Below are positions 50,262 through 59,655 of a DNA stretch of 64,000 bases, one piece after another. The notes beneath the pieces are model-generated. The model was not told the DNA's origin. It was given only the letters and a program-made list of their open reading frames with translations, and did not search any database. Origin of the DNA: Candidatus Anammoxibacter sp. (GTDB lineage: Bacteria > Planctomycetota > Brocadiia > Brocadiales > Anammoxibacteraceae); contig JAIQZQ010000004.1 of assembly GCA_021777105.1 (NCBI GenBank), forward strand, positions 1 to 64,000, given 5' to 3'. The position numbers and the translations under genes were made by a program. Position 1 is the first letter of the stretch. Each line of letters starts with the position of its first letter.

Positions 50262-52031
50262 TCATGCTATTTTTCCATGCATTTTTTGTTTGTTTACGTC
50301 CTCGTCCTCGTCCTTTTTATTAAAGTTAAAGCTTTGAGCCGTATTTCTAATTGCTAGTGTAAAAGTGAAGGACGTTCCTCTTCCAAGTTCGCTTTCAACC
50401 CAAATTTTCCCGCCATAATGCTCAATTATTTCTTTACAAATCGGCAAACCAAGGCCTGTGCCGGTTGGTTTGTCTGTTAATGTATTTCCAACCTGTTTGA
50501 ATTTGTCAAAAATTTGAGAAATTTCTCTTTCGTCAATGCCGGTTCCTGTGTCTGTTATTCTTACTTCAACAAATTGTCCTGTGTTGCGTAAACCCCAGGT
50601 AATCAGACCTTGATTGGTAAATTTTAGAGCGTTGCTTAATAAATTTAATATTACTTGTAAAACCCTATCCTTATCGCAATAAATATTAGGGATGTTTTCT
50701 TCCTTATTAAAGACAATTTCCAGGCCTTTTTCCTCTAATATGCATGTTGATGTGTTTATAGCGTAGTCAATTATTTCAATTAATGAAATCATCTCATCGT
50801 TCCAGTCTACTTTGCCTGCTTCCATTTTAGCTATATCCAACACTTCATTTATTAATCGGGCAAGCCGGTCGCCTTCGCTAACAATGATTGCTATTTCTTC
50901 CTGGGCTTCATCTATTTCATTTTTTAAGATGCAATTGTCTTCGTCGTTTAAATCAGCTAAATTTATTCTGGGGATAATGTTCTTTTTAAATGACGAATTC
51001 ATAAGTTTTGCAAATCCGACAATTGATGTTAATGGGGTTCGCAATTCATGTGACACTGATGATATAAAGTTGGTCTTCATTTCATCCAGTTTTCTTAAAT
51101 CCTCATTAGCTTTTTCTAATTCCATAATTGCGTAATTTAAGTCTTTCGTTCTTAATGCGACTTTATTTTCCAGTTCATCCTTAAGTTCTTCAAGCTCTTC
51201 AATTGTGTTCTTAAGGCTTGTTGTCATCCTATTGAAGTTGTCAGCCATAACGCCTACTTCATCAGAAGATTGGACTTCTACGATTTTAGTTAAATCGCCT
51301 TTAGAAATATCCATAGCGGTTTGCGCTACGTTGCGAATTGGAGTTACTATCTTTTTAACAAAAATCAGCGCAATAATTATAGCGATAGTTATAACGACAA
51401 AAATAATTAGAACGTTAATAAATAAGATCTCCATCATCCTTGTCTCCATATTTTTTAGAGACATGCCAATCTTTACGATTACTTTTGTTTGCGCGTTGAG
51501 CTCCTCCTCAGGTTCATCTTCATCAATAAATAGGATGTCTTGAAAAAGATCTGAATCTTCCGGTCTTACCTGTTCTTCCATAACTATTGGAGTTGAAAAT
51601 TCATAAATTTTTTCTCCTTTATCTGATATAAACGCTAATCTGTGGACATTATCTTCCATTTGTACTTTTGGCATTTTTTTGTTAATTTGCAAAATGTATT
51701 CGCCTTTGCTCTCTTTTGCAAGAATTTTGCCGTCTTCCCTCTCGATTGTTACATAAACGATATCTGACTTTTTCATCCTGCCTGAAATAAGCCTGCTAAG
51801 TATAATTGTGTCTTCTGTAAAACCTCCATACTTGGCGTCATACGCAAGGCTTTTTGCTTCAGAAATTCCTCTTTTTTCAATTTCGTTTTCCAATTCCCTT
51901 TTAGACAATAGCATTGATGAAAAAACAATGCTGGTGCTTACAAAAATTATTATGGAAATAATGGCAATAAAGAATTTTAGTCTAATACTAAATTTTACGC
52001 CTTTGTTTATTCTATTCAATTGTTCGTCCAT
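50262..52031 (-). CDS. Membrane sensor histidine kinase (HAMP-HisKA-HATPase)
   Basis: 589 residues. Transmembrane helices at about 20-42 and 195-220 bracket a periplasmic sensing region of about 150 residues. A HAMP linker (about 221-275) and coiled coil lead to HisKA with SVSHELRTPLTSIVG (His near 332) and an HATPase with NLLSNALKF, DTGTGI and GTGLGLPI. A 17-residue charged insertion, EDSDLFQDILFIDEDEPEE, lies in the sensor part. It lies just downstream of two orphan substrate-binding proteins and upstream of two receiver genes on one strand, so it may read the ligand state of those proteins. Confidence 0.92.
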   Translation of the reverse strand: MDEQLNRINKGVKFSIRLKFFIAIISIIIFVSTSIVFSSMLLSKRELENEIEKRGISEAKSLAYDAKYGGFTEDTIILSRLISGRMKKSDIVYVTIEREDGKILAKESKGEYILQINKKMPKVQMEDNVHRLAFISDKGEKIYEFSTPIVMEEQVRPEDSDLFQDILFIDEDEPEEELNAQTKVIVKIGMSLKNMETRMMEILFINVLIIFVVITIAIIIALIFVKKIVTPIRNVAQTAMDISKGDLTKIVEVQSSDEVGVMADNFNRMTTSLKNTIEELEELKDELENKVALRTKDLNYAIMELEKANEDLRKLDEMKTNFISSVSHELRTPLTSIVGFAKLMNSSFKKNIIPRINLADLNDEDNCILKNEIDEAQEEIAIIVSEGDRLARLINEVLDIAKMEAGKVDWNDEMISLIEIIDYAINTSTCILEEKGLEIVFNKEENIPNIYCDKDRVLQVILNLLSNALKFTNQGLITWGLRNTGQFVEVRITDTGTGIDEREISQIFDKFKQVGNTLTDKPTGTGLGLPICKEIIEHYGGKIWVESELGRGTSFTFTLAIRNTAQSFNFNKKDEDEDVNKQKMHGKIA

Positions 52032-52168
52032 ATTTTTACTTGCGCCTTAAATTTAAACTTGCTTCGTTCCAAGCTACCTAAAGAAATTATTGACCGTTTT
52101 TTTATAATCTAAGCTTGCGATATGATTTCTATAGTTTTTTGTTTATCTATATTGACTGTGTTTGGACT

Positions 52169-53095
52169 CTATTCAAATACTTTTGATGAAGATTTTGCCA
52201 CATGTTCAGGTATATTTATGCCCATTTTTTTTGCTGTTTTCAAATTAATTGTAATGTTGGCCGCGTCAGGCGGTATTATATTTTTAAAATCAGATTTATT
52301 GTCTGTATAGTCTAGGACTTTGCGTGTGAATCTGGCCGCTTGTTTCCCTATATCAAAATAGTTAGGCGATATTGACAAAAGCGCTCCGGCCTGCACAAAT
52401 CTTTCCGAATGTGTAATTATAGGCATATTATTTCCAAATGATGATAGAAGCAAGAAGTCAAAAGATTCCCTTGTTACAACGGTTGCGTCGGCAATTAACC
52501 AAAGGGCGTCAATTTGTTTTATTAAATCTCTAATTGCTTTTGGAACAACTTTTTTTGACTTAACTTTTACAGACAATAATTTAATTCCAAATTTTTCCAC
52601 AACCGAATCTGCATTTTTAATAATATGGCCTGTATTTTCCGGGTTGTAAATGACGCCCATGGTCTTTATCATGGGCAAAACAGTTTGCATTTTTTGTATC
52701 TGGTCATTTACGGTGATTCTGAGTGTTATTCCGTATATATTGCTCAATTTATCGTCTATTAAGCCGTGTTTTTCCGGGTTCATTACCATACAATACATTA
52801 TAGGTGTATTTGTAAAATCCTCTTTAATAAGCAATGTGGCATTTAGACCAATGGTTAATAACAGATCCGGGTTAATATCCTTAATTTCTTTTATTATACT
52901 TCTATTTTCAGCCTTTTTTGGGCTTATCAGGTATTCAGTGATTTTAAATTTGGAATCGCTTTTGAATCCTTCCACTGCCTGGTTATATGGAGCAACATTT
53001 TTGCTTTTAATGACTACTATATTATTTGCCGTTGCGTCAAATATCGGCAAACAAAATATGAAAAACAAAATAGTTGGTTTTAAGTAAGATTTCAT
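52169..53095 (-). CDS. TrpX/ABC_sub_bind-type periplasmic binding protein, copy 2
   Basis: 308 residues from the ATG at 53095 (a GTG at 53107 is the alternative). Signal peptide MKSYLKPTILFFIFCLPIFD. The fold follows the ABC-transporter substrate-binding PF04392 type: LTIGLNATLLIKEDFTNTPI, YCMVMNPEKHGL, MGVIYNPENTGHII and QAGALLSISPNYFDIGKQAA. No permease or ATPase gene is found, but a histidine kinase follows. About half its residues match the protein encoded just upstream. Confidence 0.85.
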   Translation of the reverse strand: MKSYLKPTILFFIFCLPIFDATANNIVVIKSKNVAPYNQAVEGFKSDSKFKITEYLISPKKAENRSIIKEIKDINPDLLLTIGLNATLLIKEDFTNTPIMYCMVMNPEKHGLIDDKLSNIYGITLRITVNDQIQKMQTVLPMIKTMGVIYNPENTGHIIKNADSVVEKFGIKLLSVKVKSKKVVPKAIRDLIKQIDALWLIADATVVTRESFDFLLLSSFGNNMPIITHSERFVQAGALLSISPNYFDIGKQAARFTRKVLDYTDNKSDFKNIIPPDAANITINLKTAKKMGINIPEHVAKSSSKVFE

Positions 53096-53153
53096 TTTAA
53101 TAATCACGACAAGAAATAAAGAATTATTTTGTTACTATTTCTGGGTATATAAT

Positions 53154-54086
53154 TTATTCAAAGATATTTTTAGCTGAATTTATTAGATCATCAGTAATAT
53201 TGATTTTTATTTTTTTTGCTGTTTTCAAATTCATATCTAAATTAACAACTTTAGGCGTTATCACGCTTTCTTTTGGGAAATTATTATTATGAATTATATC
53301 TTTGGCAATTTCGCCGGCTTGCGCGCCAACCGCAAAATAATCAGGGGAAAGAGATAACAGCGCTCCTGCTTGCACAAAGCTCCCCGCGTATGTCATTAAG
53401 GCGATATTGTTTTCTATAGATAGTAAGATAAGGAATTTGCAGGAATCTATTGTCACAATGGTTTGATCTGGCGGAAGCCACAACGCGTCAACGCCTTTTT
53501 TGACTAATCGCCTTGCGGCTTTTGGAACGGATTTTTTTAACGATATGTTTTCAAATACAAGGTCAATATTCTTGTCTTTTAAAAATCGCCTGCCCTCTTC
53601 AATTAACAATCCGGTGTTATTTTCATTGTAAATTACACCGATTTTTTTTATGTTTGGAATAACTTCTGCTAATTGGGCGAGTTGTGTTTTTGCGGGAACT
53701 TTTAGTGTAATGCCGGATATGTTGCTGTGTCCTGATTCAATCAAACCATGTTTTTCAGGGTTCATAACCATGCAGTATAATATTGGTATATCATCAATCT
53801 CGTCTTTCACTAACAATGTGGCGTTTAACCCTATTGTTAGAACAAGCACCGGCTTTTTCGATTTTATTTTCTTTAATACTTCCCTGTTTTTTTTGAGTTT
53901 ACTCTCGACAAAGAACGTGGTAATTTTAAAGTCGCATTCGCTCTTAAACCCTTCTAATGCTTGAGTGTATGGGTGTATATCTTTGCCTTGCACCACCACT
54001 ATTTCGCTATTATCCGCTAGAGCCTCTGTCAATAGCATAAAGGGGAATAATAGTGATAAGAATATTATTAAAAATTTATTTTGCAT
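53154..54086 (-). CDS. TrpX/ABC_sub_bind-type periplasmic binding protein, copy 1
   Basis: 310 residues, a paralogue of the next gene, sharing VLTIGLNATLLVKDEIDDIP, YCMVMNPEKHGL, IGVIYNENNTGLLI and QAGALLSLSPDYFAVGAQAG. Signal peptide at about 1-24. The family binds small solutes such as amino acids. As first gene of a run to the kinase and two regulators, with no transporter components, it is more likely a sensory binding protein than part of an uptake system. Confidence 0.85.
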   Translation of the reverse strand: MQNKFLIIFLSLLFPFMLLTEALADNSEIVVVQGKDIHPYTQALEGFKSECDFKITTFFVESKLKKNREVLKKIKSKKPVLVLTIGLNATLLVKDEIDDIPILYCMVMNPEKHGLIESGHSNISGITLKVPAKTQLAQLAEVIPNIKKIGVIYNENNTGLLIEEGRRFLKDKNIDLVFENISLKKSVPKAARRLVKKGVDALWLPPDQTIVTIDSCKFLILLSIENNIALMTYAGSFVQAGALLSLSPDYFAVGAQAGEIAKDIIHNNNFPKESVITPKVVNLDMNLKTAKKIKINITDDLINSAKNIFE

Positions 54087-55630
54087 TTAAGTCTGCTGTA
54101 AGCGTTTTTCAATTAAAACTAAAATGTTGTTATTAAAAATTGACGCGCATTAATTGAAAAAAACGGCGTTTAAACTATTAATTGATGGCGGTAAAATAAG
54201 CTCTGTTAATCTTAAAAAATTGTCGCTGAAGATAGCTTATTCTAAAAAAAATATCCCTGTTGTTAAAATTGATTAGATTATATCAAATGGCAATAAAGAA
54301 GCATACTAAAAAGTTGGCTTTTGTTTTAAAAATGTGCCACTACAAAGTGTACTATAATCGCTTACATTACGTAGTGTATTGGTTGTAATCAAGGTTTTTT
54401 TTTAGTGGTTCCGTTAAACATGCCGCAACATAACGATTCGAATATATTTTTATCCGCTTCTTTATTTGTTGTTGTTTATAATTAATATTGTATATTATTT
54501 ACTTTAATGGAAATTTGTCGTAAAATGTTTTGTGCCAAATAGTAATGGCTTTAATTGTAGATTCATCAATTGCGATTAATATGTCAGTATAATGTTGCTT
54601 TATGCATATATGTTATAGAGATGAAAAATTGATATAAATCTATTATTTACAATAAATTGTTACGAACCTTTTGCAAATTAAATGCAGATTTTACGTAGAA
54701 TGATAGAATGTAATCAGTAATATGGATGCAGTTTTTATAAAGCGACCGGCTTGGGGCGCTTTTAAGTCAAATTTTTGACATATAATGACGATCTGAACTA
54801 GTTAAACAATTTAATTAAGAGACAACTGTTGCGGCAATATGTATATAACGAAGTAAAGATCCCGGCTTTTTTCGAAGAATGTGATACATCTACAAAGGAA
54901 TGGGGATATATTGTTGCTATTTAGATAGTAAACAATATAGTGTGTGGACTACTTATATTTAATAATGAGGAATTTTAATTGAGAAGGCGGTTTAAAATTG
55001 CGTTTAACCTGTTCTCGCATAGTCTGTGTTTGTATTCTTTGCGCTTTCAAGCATTATGCTTAATGCCTGGTTTTTACGGAAAGTTGGCAAGGTGTTGCAG
55101 GTATAAGACAGTTTAACGTCTTATACCAGCGCTACACTCGGGATAGTATGCACCTTGCCAATAATGACTCGCCCGAAAAATACGTTGATACTACAAATTT
55201 GCTCATTTACCTAGTTAAGTTAATAAAGGCAAGGCAATTTCAGTTTAATTTTTAAGTATCGGATATTTTTAAATTTAATTTAACTGAAAACATCAGGTTT
55301 TCTGGAAAAATTGCAAACCCATTTTTCTTAGCGCGGTATAGAGAAAAAAGCGCTATTTGACGATAATTTGGGAAAATAACAATACTTAAGGTTAAAAAAT
55401 TTTTAAATGTTTTAATTTAAGATCTAATAAAAGCCTCAACTATTCATTGCCAAATATATTGATATAAAAATAAAGCGGGAAATAAGTTAATATCTACTAT
55501 AATGGCGGAATAATTAATTCTTGATCTTTTTCCGATATATGGTGTATTATTGAACGTCTTTATTTTACATTAGCAGAATCTAAGGCTCTGTTTTTCTGCG
55601 TTTTAAATATTTTTTTTAAAAAAGATAAAA
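54087..55630. other. AT-rich gene desert
   Basis: About 1.54 kb with no credible ORF on either strand. It probably holds the promoters of the two flanking divergent operons, but is much longer than that requires. The one strong feature is the nested hairpin at 55084-55161. No tRNA, CRISPR or recognisable gene remnant was found. Confidence 0.55.
55084..55161 (+). ncRNA. Nested double-hairpin element, possible structured RNA
   Basis: Outer arms TTGGCAAGGTG (55084-55094) and CACCTTGCCAA (55151-55161) pair over 11 bases. Inside, GGTATAAGAC (55100-55109) and GTCTTATACC (55118-55127) form a perfect 10-bp hairpin with loop AGTTTAAC. A further 23-base strand (55128-55150) would complete a multi-branch junction. 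Such exactly paired arms in AT-rich sequence are unlikely by chance. It could be an RNA, a DNA cruciform or a recombination site; I recognise no known family. Confidence 0.45.
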
Positions 55631-57574
55631 ATGGAAGAAGTTAAATATACAACTTGTCCGAGGGATTGTCCTGATTCATGCGGGATCGTCGCCACGGTTG
55701 AAGACGGTAAAATTGTTAAACACACAGGGCAGCCTGATCATCCTATAACGCGCGGTTTTTTGTGTTATAAGGGCACAAACTATCTTAAACGGTTCTACAG
55801 CCCAAATAGGATCTATAATCCTATGCTAAAGAAAGACGGCAAATGGAACGAAATCAGTTGGGAAGAAGCTTTTAACATAGCGGCGGAGAAGTTGAGTTAT
55901 TACAGGGACTCTTTTGGCCATAAATCAATTCTTTTTGTCCAATATGGCGGGATTTTGGCTTTTGTAAATCAATTGGCGGGAAAGATGTTTTTTAACGCTT
56001 TTGGAGGGGCCACTTTTGTTAGCGGCGGTTTGAGCCACGACGGCGGGGCTGCCGGCCAAAAACTTGATTTTGGAACTGTAAGTTGCCATGTGCCTTCTGA
56101 TATGGTTAACAGCAAGAATATGGTTATTTGGGGCAGAAATCCGGTGGTGACAAACCTTCATATGGTGCCGTTTATTAAGGAAGCCAAAGAGAAGGGGTGT
56201 AAAGTGCATCTAATCGACCCCATTAAGACTGAGACTTCAAAACACGCGGATAAACACTACCCAATAAGGGCCGGCAGCGACGGTTTGCTGGCGATCGGCA
56301 TTGCAAAGCTTCTTTTAGAGTCGTCTAAAGCTGATGAAGATTTTATAAAGGAAAGAACAGAAGGTTTTGAGGGGTATAAAAAGATCTTAGATAGCTTTGA
56401 GCTTGAACAGATTACGGTTGAGACCGGCCTTAGTATAGATGCTATTAAAGAATTGGCCGTAATTTATTCTGACGGCAAGCCCACTTCAACCCATCTCGGA
56501 ATAGGGCCGCAATACTGGCGAAACGGAGCGTCTCATTTTAGGTTAATAGATGCTATGGTAGGTTTATCAGGAAACTTGGGCATAGAAGGGGGCGGCGCTA
56601 ATTACATGCCTGATAGAAGGTCTCATATAGACACCTCGATAGCTGCAAGCATAAAACCTAAGGAGAGCCGGACTGTTTTGTTGCCGCAATTGGGCAGGGG
56701 CATTTTGGAAGCCGATAATCCTAAAATAAAAATGGCATGGTTTATCACTTCTAATCCAGTGTCAACCGCGCCTAATTCAAATTTAACGGCGCAAGCCCTT
56801 AAAGCTCTTGATTTTGTGATAGTTTCAGACAATTTTATGACGAGCACTGCGGAGCTTGCCGATCTTTTCTTGCCTATCACCACATATCTTGAAAACACTG
56901 ACATTACAACTAGCTATTGGCATAATCTTATTGGGTTTGTAAACCCTGTAATAGAGCCTCAAGGCCAGGCAAAATCTGATTTGGAAATTTTCACGACTTT
57001 GGCTAAAAAAATGGGGATAGACCAGATGGCGGATCTTTCAGGCGATGATTGGGTTAAAAAGTTATCCCAAAAAATGGTTAACGCTGATCCGTCGTTTTTG
57101 TCCGAGAACGGAACGGCCCGGAAAAGCCCGCTTCAGAAAGAGATTCCATTTGCCGACGGCAAATTTTTAACGGAATCAGGCAAGTTTAATTTTATTCAGG
57201 AGTACAAGTATTCGCAAAGGGAGTTAAGCCCTGAATTCCCATTTAATTTAATTGCGCCCAAGACTGGCAAGTTGATAAACCTGCAAGCCCTTGAAAAAGA
57301 CGTTCCTGATTTCCCTACTCTTGAAATGCAACAAGAGAAAGGGGATGCGCTTAATATAACTGAGGGCGAATTAGTGCGTGTTGTCAGCAAAGTGGGCGAA
57401 ATTAAGGCGAAAACCATGTTTTCTACAGATGTTTTGCCGGAAAATATAAAGATAACTCCGGCTGTGTGGAAAGATGATTTAAAAGGCGTTAATGTTTTGC
57501 GCGAAGATTTTGTCACAGACAAAGGCAACTGCGCGGCTTTTCATGAGACGTTGGTAAGGGTAGAAAAAATTTAA
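55631..57574 (+). CDS. Molybdopterin oxidoreductase (formate-dehydrogenase/DMSO-reductase superfamily)
   Basis: 647 residues. The N-terminus has Fe-S ligands, CPRDCPDSCG and a fourth Cys in RGFLCYKG (about 45), then FYSPNRIYNPML and the three-part Mo-cofactor-binding fold ending in a C-terminal dinucleotide-binding domain with AFHETLVRVEKI. The segment GGLSHDGGAAGQ lies where family members often have the metal-ligand Cys or Sec; Ser stands here. No twin-arginine signal is present, so it should be cytoplasmic. The substrate is unknown. It is followed by a small membrane protein and redox genes, but no separate Fe-S or membrane-subunit gene. Confidence 0.88.
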   Translation: MEEVKYTTCPRDCPDSCGIVATVEDGKIVKHTGQPDHPITRGFLCYKGTNYLKRFYSPNRIYNPMLKKDGKWNEISWEEAFNIAAEKLSYYRDSFGHKSILFVQYGGILAFVNQLAGKMFFNAFGGATFVSGGLSHDGGAAGQKLDFGTVSCHVPSDMVNSKNMVIWGRNPVVTNLHMVPFIKEAKEKGCKVHLIDPIKTETSKHADKHYPIRAGSDGLLAIGIAKLLLESSKADEDFIKERTEGFEGYKKILDSFELEQITVETGLSIDAIKELAVIYSDGKPTSTHLGIGPQYWRNGASHFRLIDAMVGLSGNLGIEGGGANYMPDRRSHIDTSIAASIKPKESRTVLLPQLGRGILEADNPKIKMAWFITSNPVSTAPNSNLTAQALKALDFVIVSDNFMTSTAELADLFLPITTYLENTDITTSYWHNLIGFVNPVIEPQGQAKSDLEIFTTLAKKMGIDQMADLSGDDWVKKLSQKMVNADPSFLSENGTARKSPLQKEIPFADGKFLTESGKFNFIQEYKYSQRELSPEFPFNLIAPKTGKLINLQALEKDVPDFPTLEMQQEKGDALNITEGELVRVVSKVGEIKAKTMFSTDVLPENIKITPAVWKDDLKGVNVLREDFVTDKGNCAAFHETLVRVEKI

Positions 57575-57633
57575 CAATGGATTACTCATATTTTATTTCA
57601 AAAAACCTGATTAGAAATTGGTAATTTGAGATA

Positions 57634-58059
57634 ATGAAAAAAGGTTTTATTGCCAGTCTACACGCGCATCCGATCTCTGCTCATTTCCCCAGCGCTTTTT
57701 TTCCATTCTCCGCTGTGTTTTTGATTCTATTGATGATTAAGGGCGGCAGCGCCTTTGAATTGGGCGTTAAATATGCGCTTTGGTGCGGAGTTTTGACAAA
57801 TCCTGTTGCCTTGGCGTCCGGGTTTTATGATTGGAAGACAAGGTATAAGGCTGCCCGTGTGCCTATTTTCAAGAAAAAGATAAAGTATTCCATTGCCGCT
57901 CAGACACTGGCTATTGTATGCGCTGTTTGGCTATGGTTTGAGCCTGATGTTTTAACGGCAAGCTCTTATTTGCCGTATATATTTTTAGCGTTGCTTATAA
58001 CTTCTACTGTTTTTACATTTTTGGTCGGCAGATGGGGCGCGCGGCTTGTTTATTTGTAA
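57634..58059 (+). CDS. DUF2231-family membrane protein
   Basis: 141 residues with four transmembrane segments (about 18-38, 45-62, 90-108, 115-135) and the family opening LHAHPISAHFPSAFFPFSAV. Members are small membrane proteins of unknown function, often near cytochromes or redox genes. The conserved His near residues 12-16 could bind haem or metal, but this is inference. It lies 60 bases after the molybdopterin gene. Confidence 0.8.
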   Translation: MKKGFIASLHAHPISAHFPSAFFPFSAVFLILLMIKGGSAFELGVKYALWCGVLTNPVALASGFYDWKTRYKAARVPIFKKKIKYSIAAQTLAIVCAVWLWFEPDVLTASSYLPYIFLALLITSTVFTFLVGRWGARLVYL

Positions 58060-58108
58060 TACCGGCGTTTTTAACTGCGCACAAAATGCAAGAAGAGAAA
58101 ACTTTCAA

Positions 58109-58339
58109 ATGAACATTGAAACAAAAAAAGATATTAATCGCGCAATAGAAGCTCTTGTCATGGCAATGGGACGCGAGCAGAACACTCTTGAGTTTTACGA
58201 ATTTCTTGCTAAAAACAGCCAACACCAAGCTACTAAGAAGTTTTTTGAGGATATTGTTGAAAAGGAAGCCGTGGATATTAAACAAACGGAGGATTTCCTT
58301 AAAGAGCTTGAAGATTATAAGATGAAGGTTGAAAATTAA
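58109..58339 (+). CDS. Small ferritin-like (rubrerythrin-type) helical protein
   Basis: 76 residues from the ATG at 58109 (a longer start at 58046 would overlap the previous gene and add an unlikely tail). The text ALVMAMGREQNTLEFYEFLA and FFEDIVEKEAVDIKQTEDFL matches half of a ferritin-like bundle with ExxxxxYE and ExxH-type ligands partly present. Too short for a complete di-iron four-helix bundle, so it may dimerise. It lies in a run of oxidative-stress or redox genes. Confidence 0.75.
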   Translation: MNIETKKDINRAIEALVMAMGREQNTLEFYEFLAKNSQHQATKKFFEDIVEKEAVDIKQTEDFLKELEDYKMKVEN

Positions 58340-58404
58340 GCGCTATGTAAAAGCGCAAATTAAATGGAATTAATTTATCTGCATTGTATGCGGATTGGTT
58401 GTAT

Positions 58405-59343
58405 ATGGAACTTGATGAAAAATACGATGTTATTATGATCGGCGGCGGCGCCGGAGCTTTGGCTGCGTCTATCTACACATGCCGCGCAGATCTCAAAACG
58501 TTGATTCTTGAACGCAAGTATGTTGGAGGCCAGGTTATTATAACGACTGATGTTGATAATTACCCTGGGTTTCCTGACGGTATTAACGGCGTGGAATTGA
58601 TTCAGAGGATGGAGATGCAGGCTAAAAGATTTGGCGTTGAAATAAGGAACGAAGAGGTTGTAAAGATTGATGTTGAAGCCGGCAAAAAAGTAGTGACAAC
58701 TGATTCCGCTGTGTACGCCGCGCCTATTTTGATACTTGCCATGGGCGCTGATCCGCGCAAACTGGACGTGCCCGGAGAGAACGAGCTTGTAGGCAGGGGG
58801 GTTAGCTATTGCGGGACCTGTGACGGCCCGTTTTTCAGGGATAAGGATGTTGTTGTCGCCGGCGGTGGCGACTCGGCGATAACCGAAGCCATATTTATTG
58901 CCAAGTTTGTTAAAAGCATGACTATTGTGCATAGACGCGACACATTAAGGGCTGAAAAGATTTTGCAAAATGAGATTACAAGCAACCCGAAAGCGAGTTT
59001 TATGTGGAATAGTAAGATTGAGAAAATTTCCGGAAATAATAAAGTCGAGGAAGTTTCCATAGTTAACGTTGTTGACGGCGGGAAGAAGAATCTTCCATGT
59101 GGAGGTGTGTTTATTTTTATTGGCAATGAGCCGAACACTGGATTTCTAGGCAATTTGTTGCCGGCCGACGCCGGGTCGCATATTGAGACCGATCAAACAA
59201 TGGAGACTGCCGTAAAAGGTATTTTTGCTATCGGTGACGTTAGAAAGAACTCATTCAGACAAATTGCGACTGCGGTTGGCGAGGGTGTCACGGCGGCAAT
59301 TGCGGCTGAGCATCGACTGGGCGATATGAGAAATAAAGGATAG
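58405..59343 (+). CDS. trxB: Thioredoxin reductase
   Basis: 312 residues from the ATG at 58405 (58384 is another in-frame ATG with no better support). FAD-binding DVIMIGGGAGALAASIY opens the protein, the redox centre SYCGTCDGPFF lies at about 130-140 (CGTC in place of the common CATC), and the NADPH-binding VVVAGGGDSAITEA follows, then the final GIFAIGDVR. It reduces thioredoxin with NADPH. The thioredoxin partner is not in the window, but a DsbD-type protein lies at 61922. Confidence 0.88.
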   Translation: MELDEKYDVIMIGGGAGALAASIYTCRADLKTLILERKYVGGQVIITTDVDNYPGFPDGINGVELIQRMEMQAKRFGVEIRNEEVVKIDVEAGKKVVTTDSAVYAAPILILAMGADPRKLDVPGENELVGRGVSYCGTCDGPFFRDKDVVVAGGGDSAITEAIFIAKFVKSMTIVHRRDTLRAEKILQNEITSNPKASFMWNSKIEKISGNNKVEEVSIVNVVDGGKKNLPCGGVFIFIGNEPNTGFLGNLLPADAGSHIETDQTMETAVKGIFAIGDVRKNSFRQIATAVGEGVTAAIAAEHRLGDMRNKG

Positions 59344-59402
59344 GCATAATGAAATCTCGACATATTTGTTAAATACCTTGAAAACAATGTTTTATACCTG
59401 TG

Positions 59403-59629
59403 ACTAAATGGACAATCAGGATTGCGAATGGAATAGTGATACCGGAAGTTATCAGAAAAGCTTTTAGGTTGGCGGAGTTGGAAAAACTAAAGATTTTTTC
59501 TGCGTGTTGAGAAAGAGTTTAAATCACGATAAGCCTGTTATAATTGAAGTTCCTGTTGACTATAGCGAAAATTTAAAGCTTAGCGAAAACTTGGCAAACT
59601 TGTGTGTCCGATGTGATAGTAACGGATAA
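59403..59629 (+). pseudogene. Acetolactate synthase remnant, two out-of-frame pieces
   Basis: The first piece (59403 to about 59480) reads TKWTIRIANGIVIPEVIRKA and ends in a stop; it matches the central region of acetolactate synthase/AlsS-type ThDP enzymes. A second piece in another frame (about 59520-59629) reads NHDKPVIIEVPVDYSENLKL, the C-terminal end of the same enzymes. An internal deletion of most of the gene joined them. It lies directly before the aldehyde dehydrogenase, a neighbour pair seen elsewhere. Confidence 0.6.
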
Positions 59630-59655
59630 CTTTGAGTATGGGGGGGAGGGGAAAT

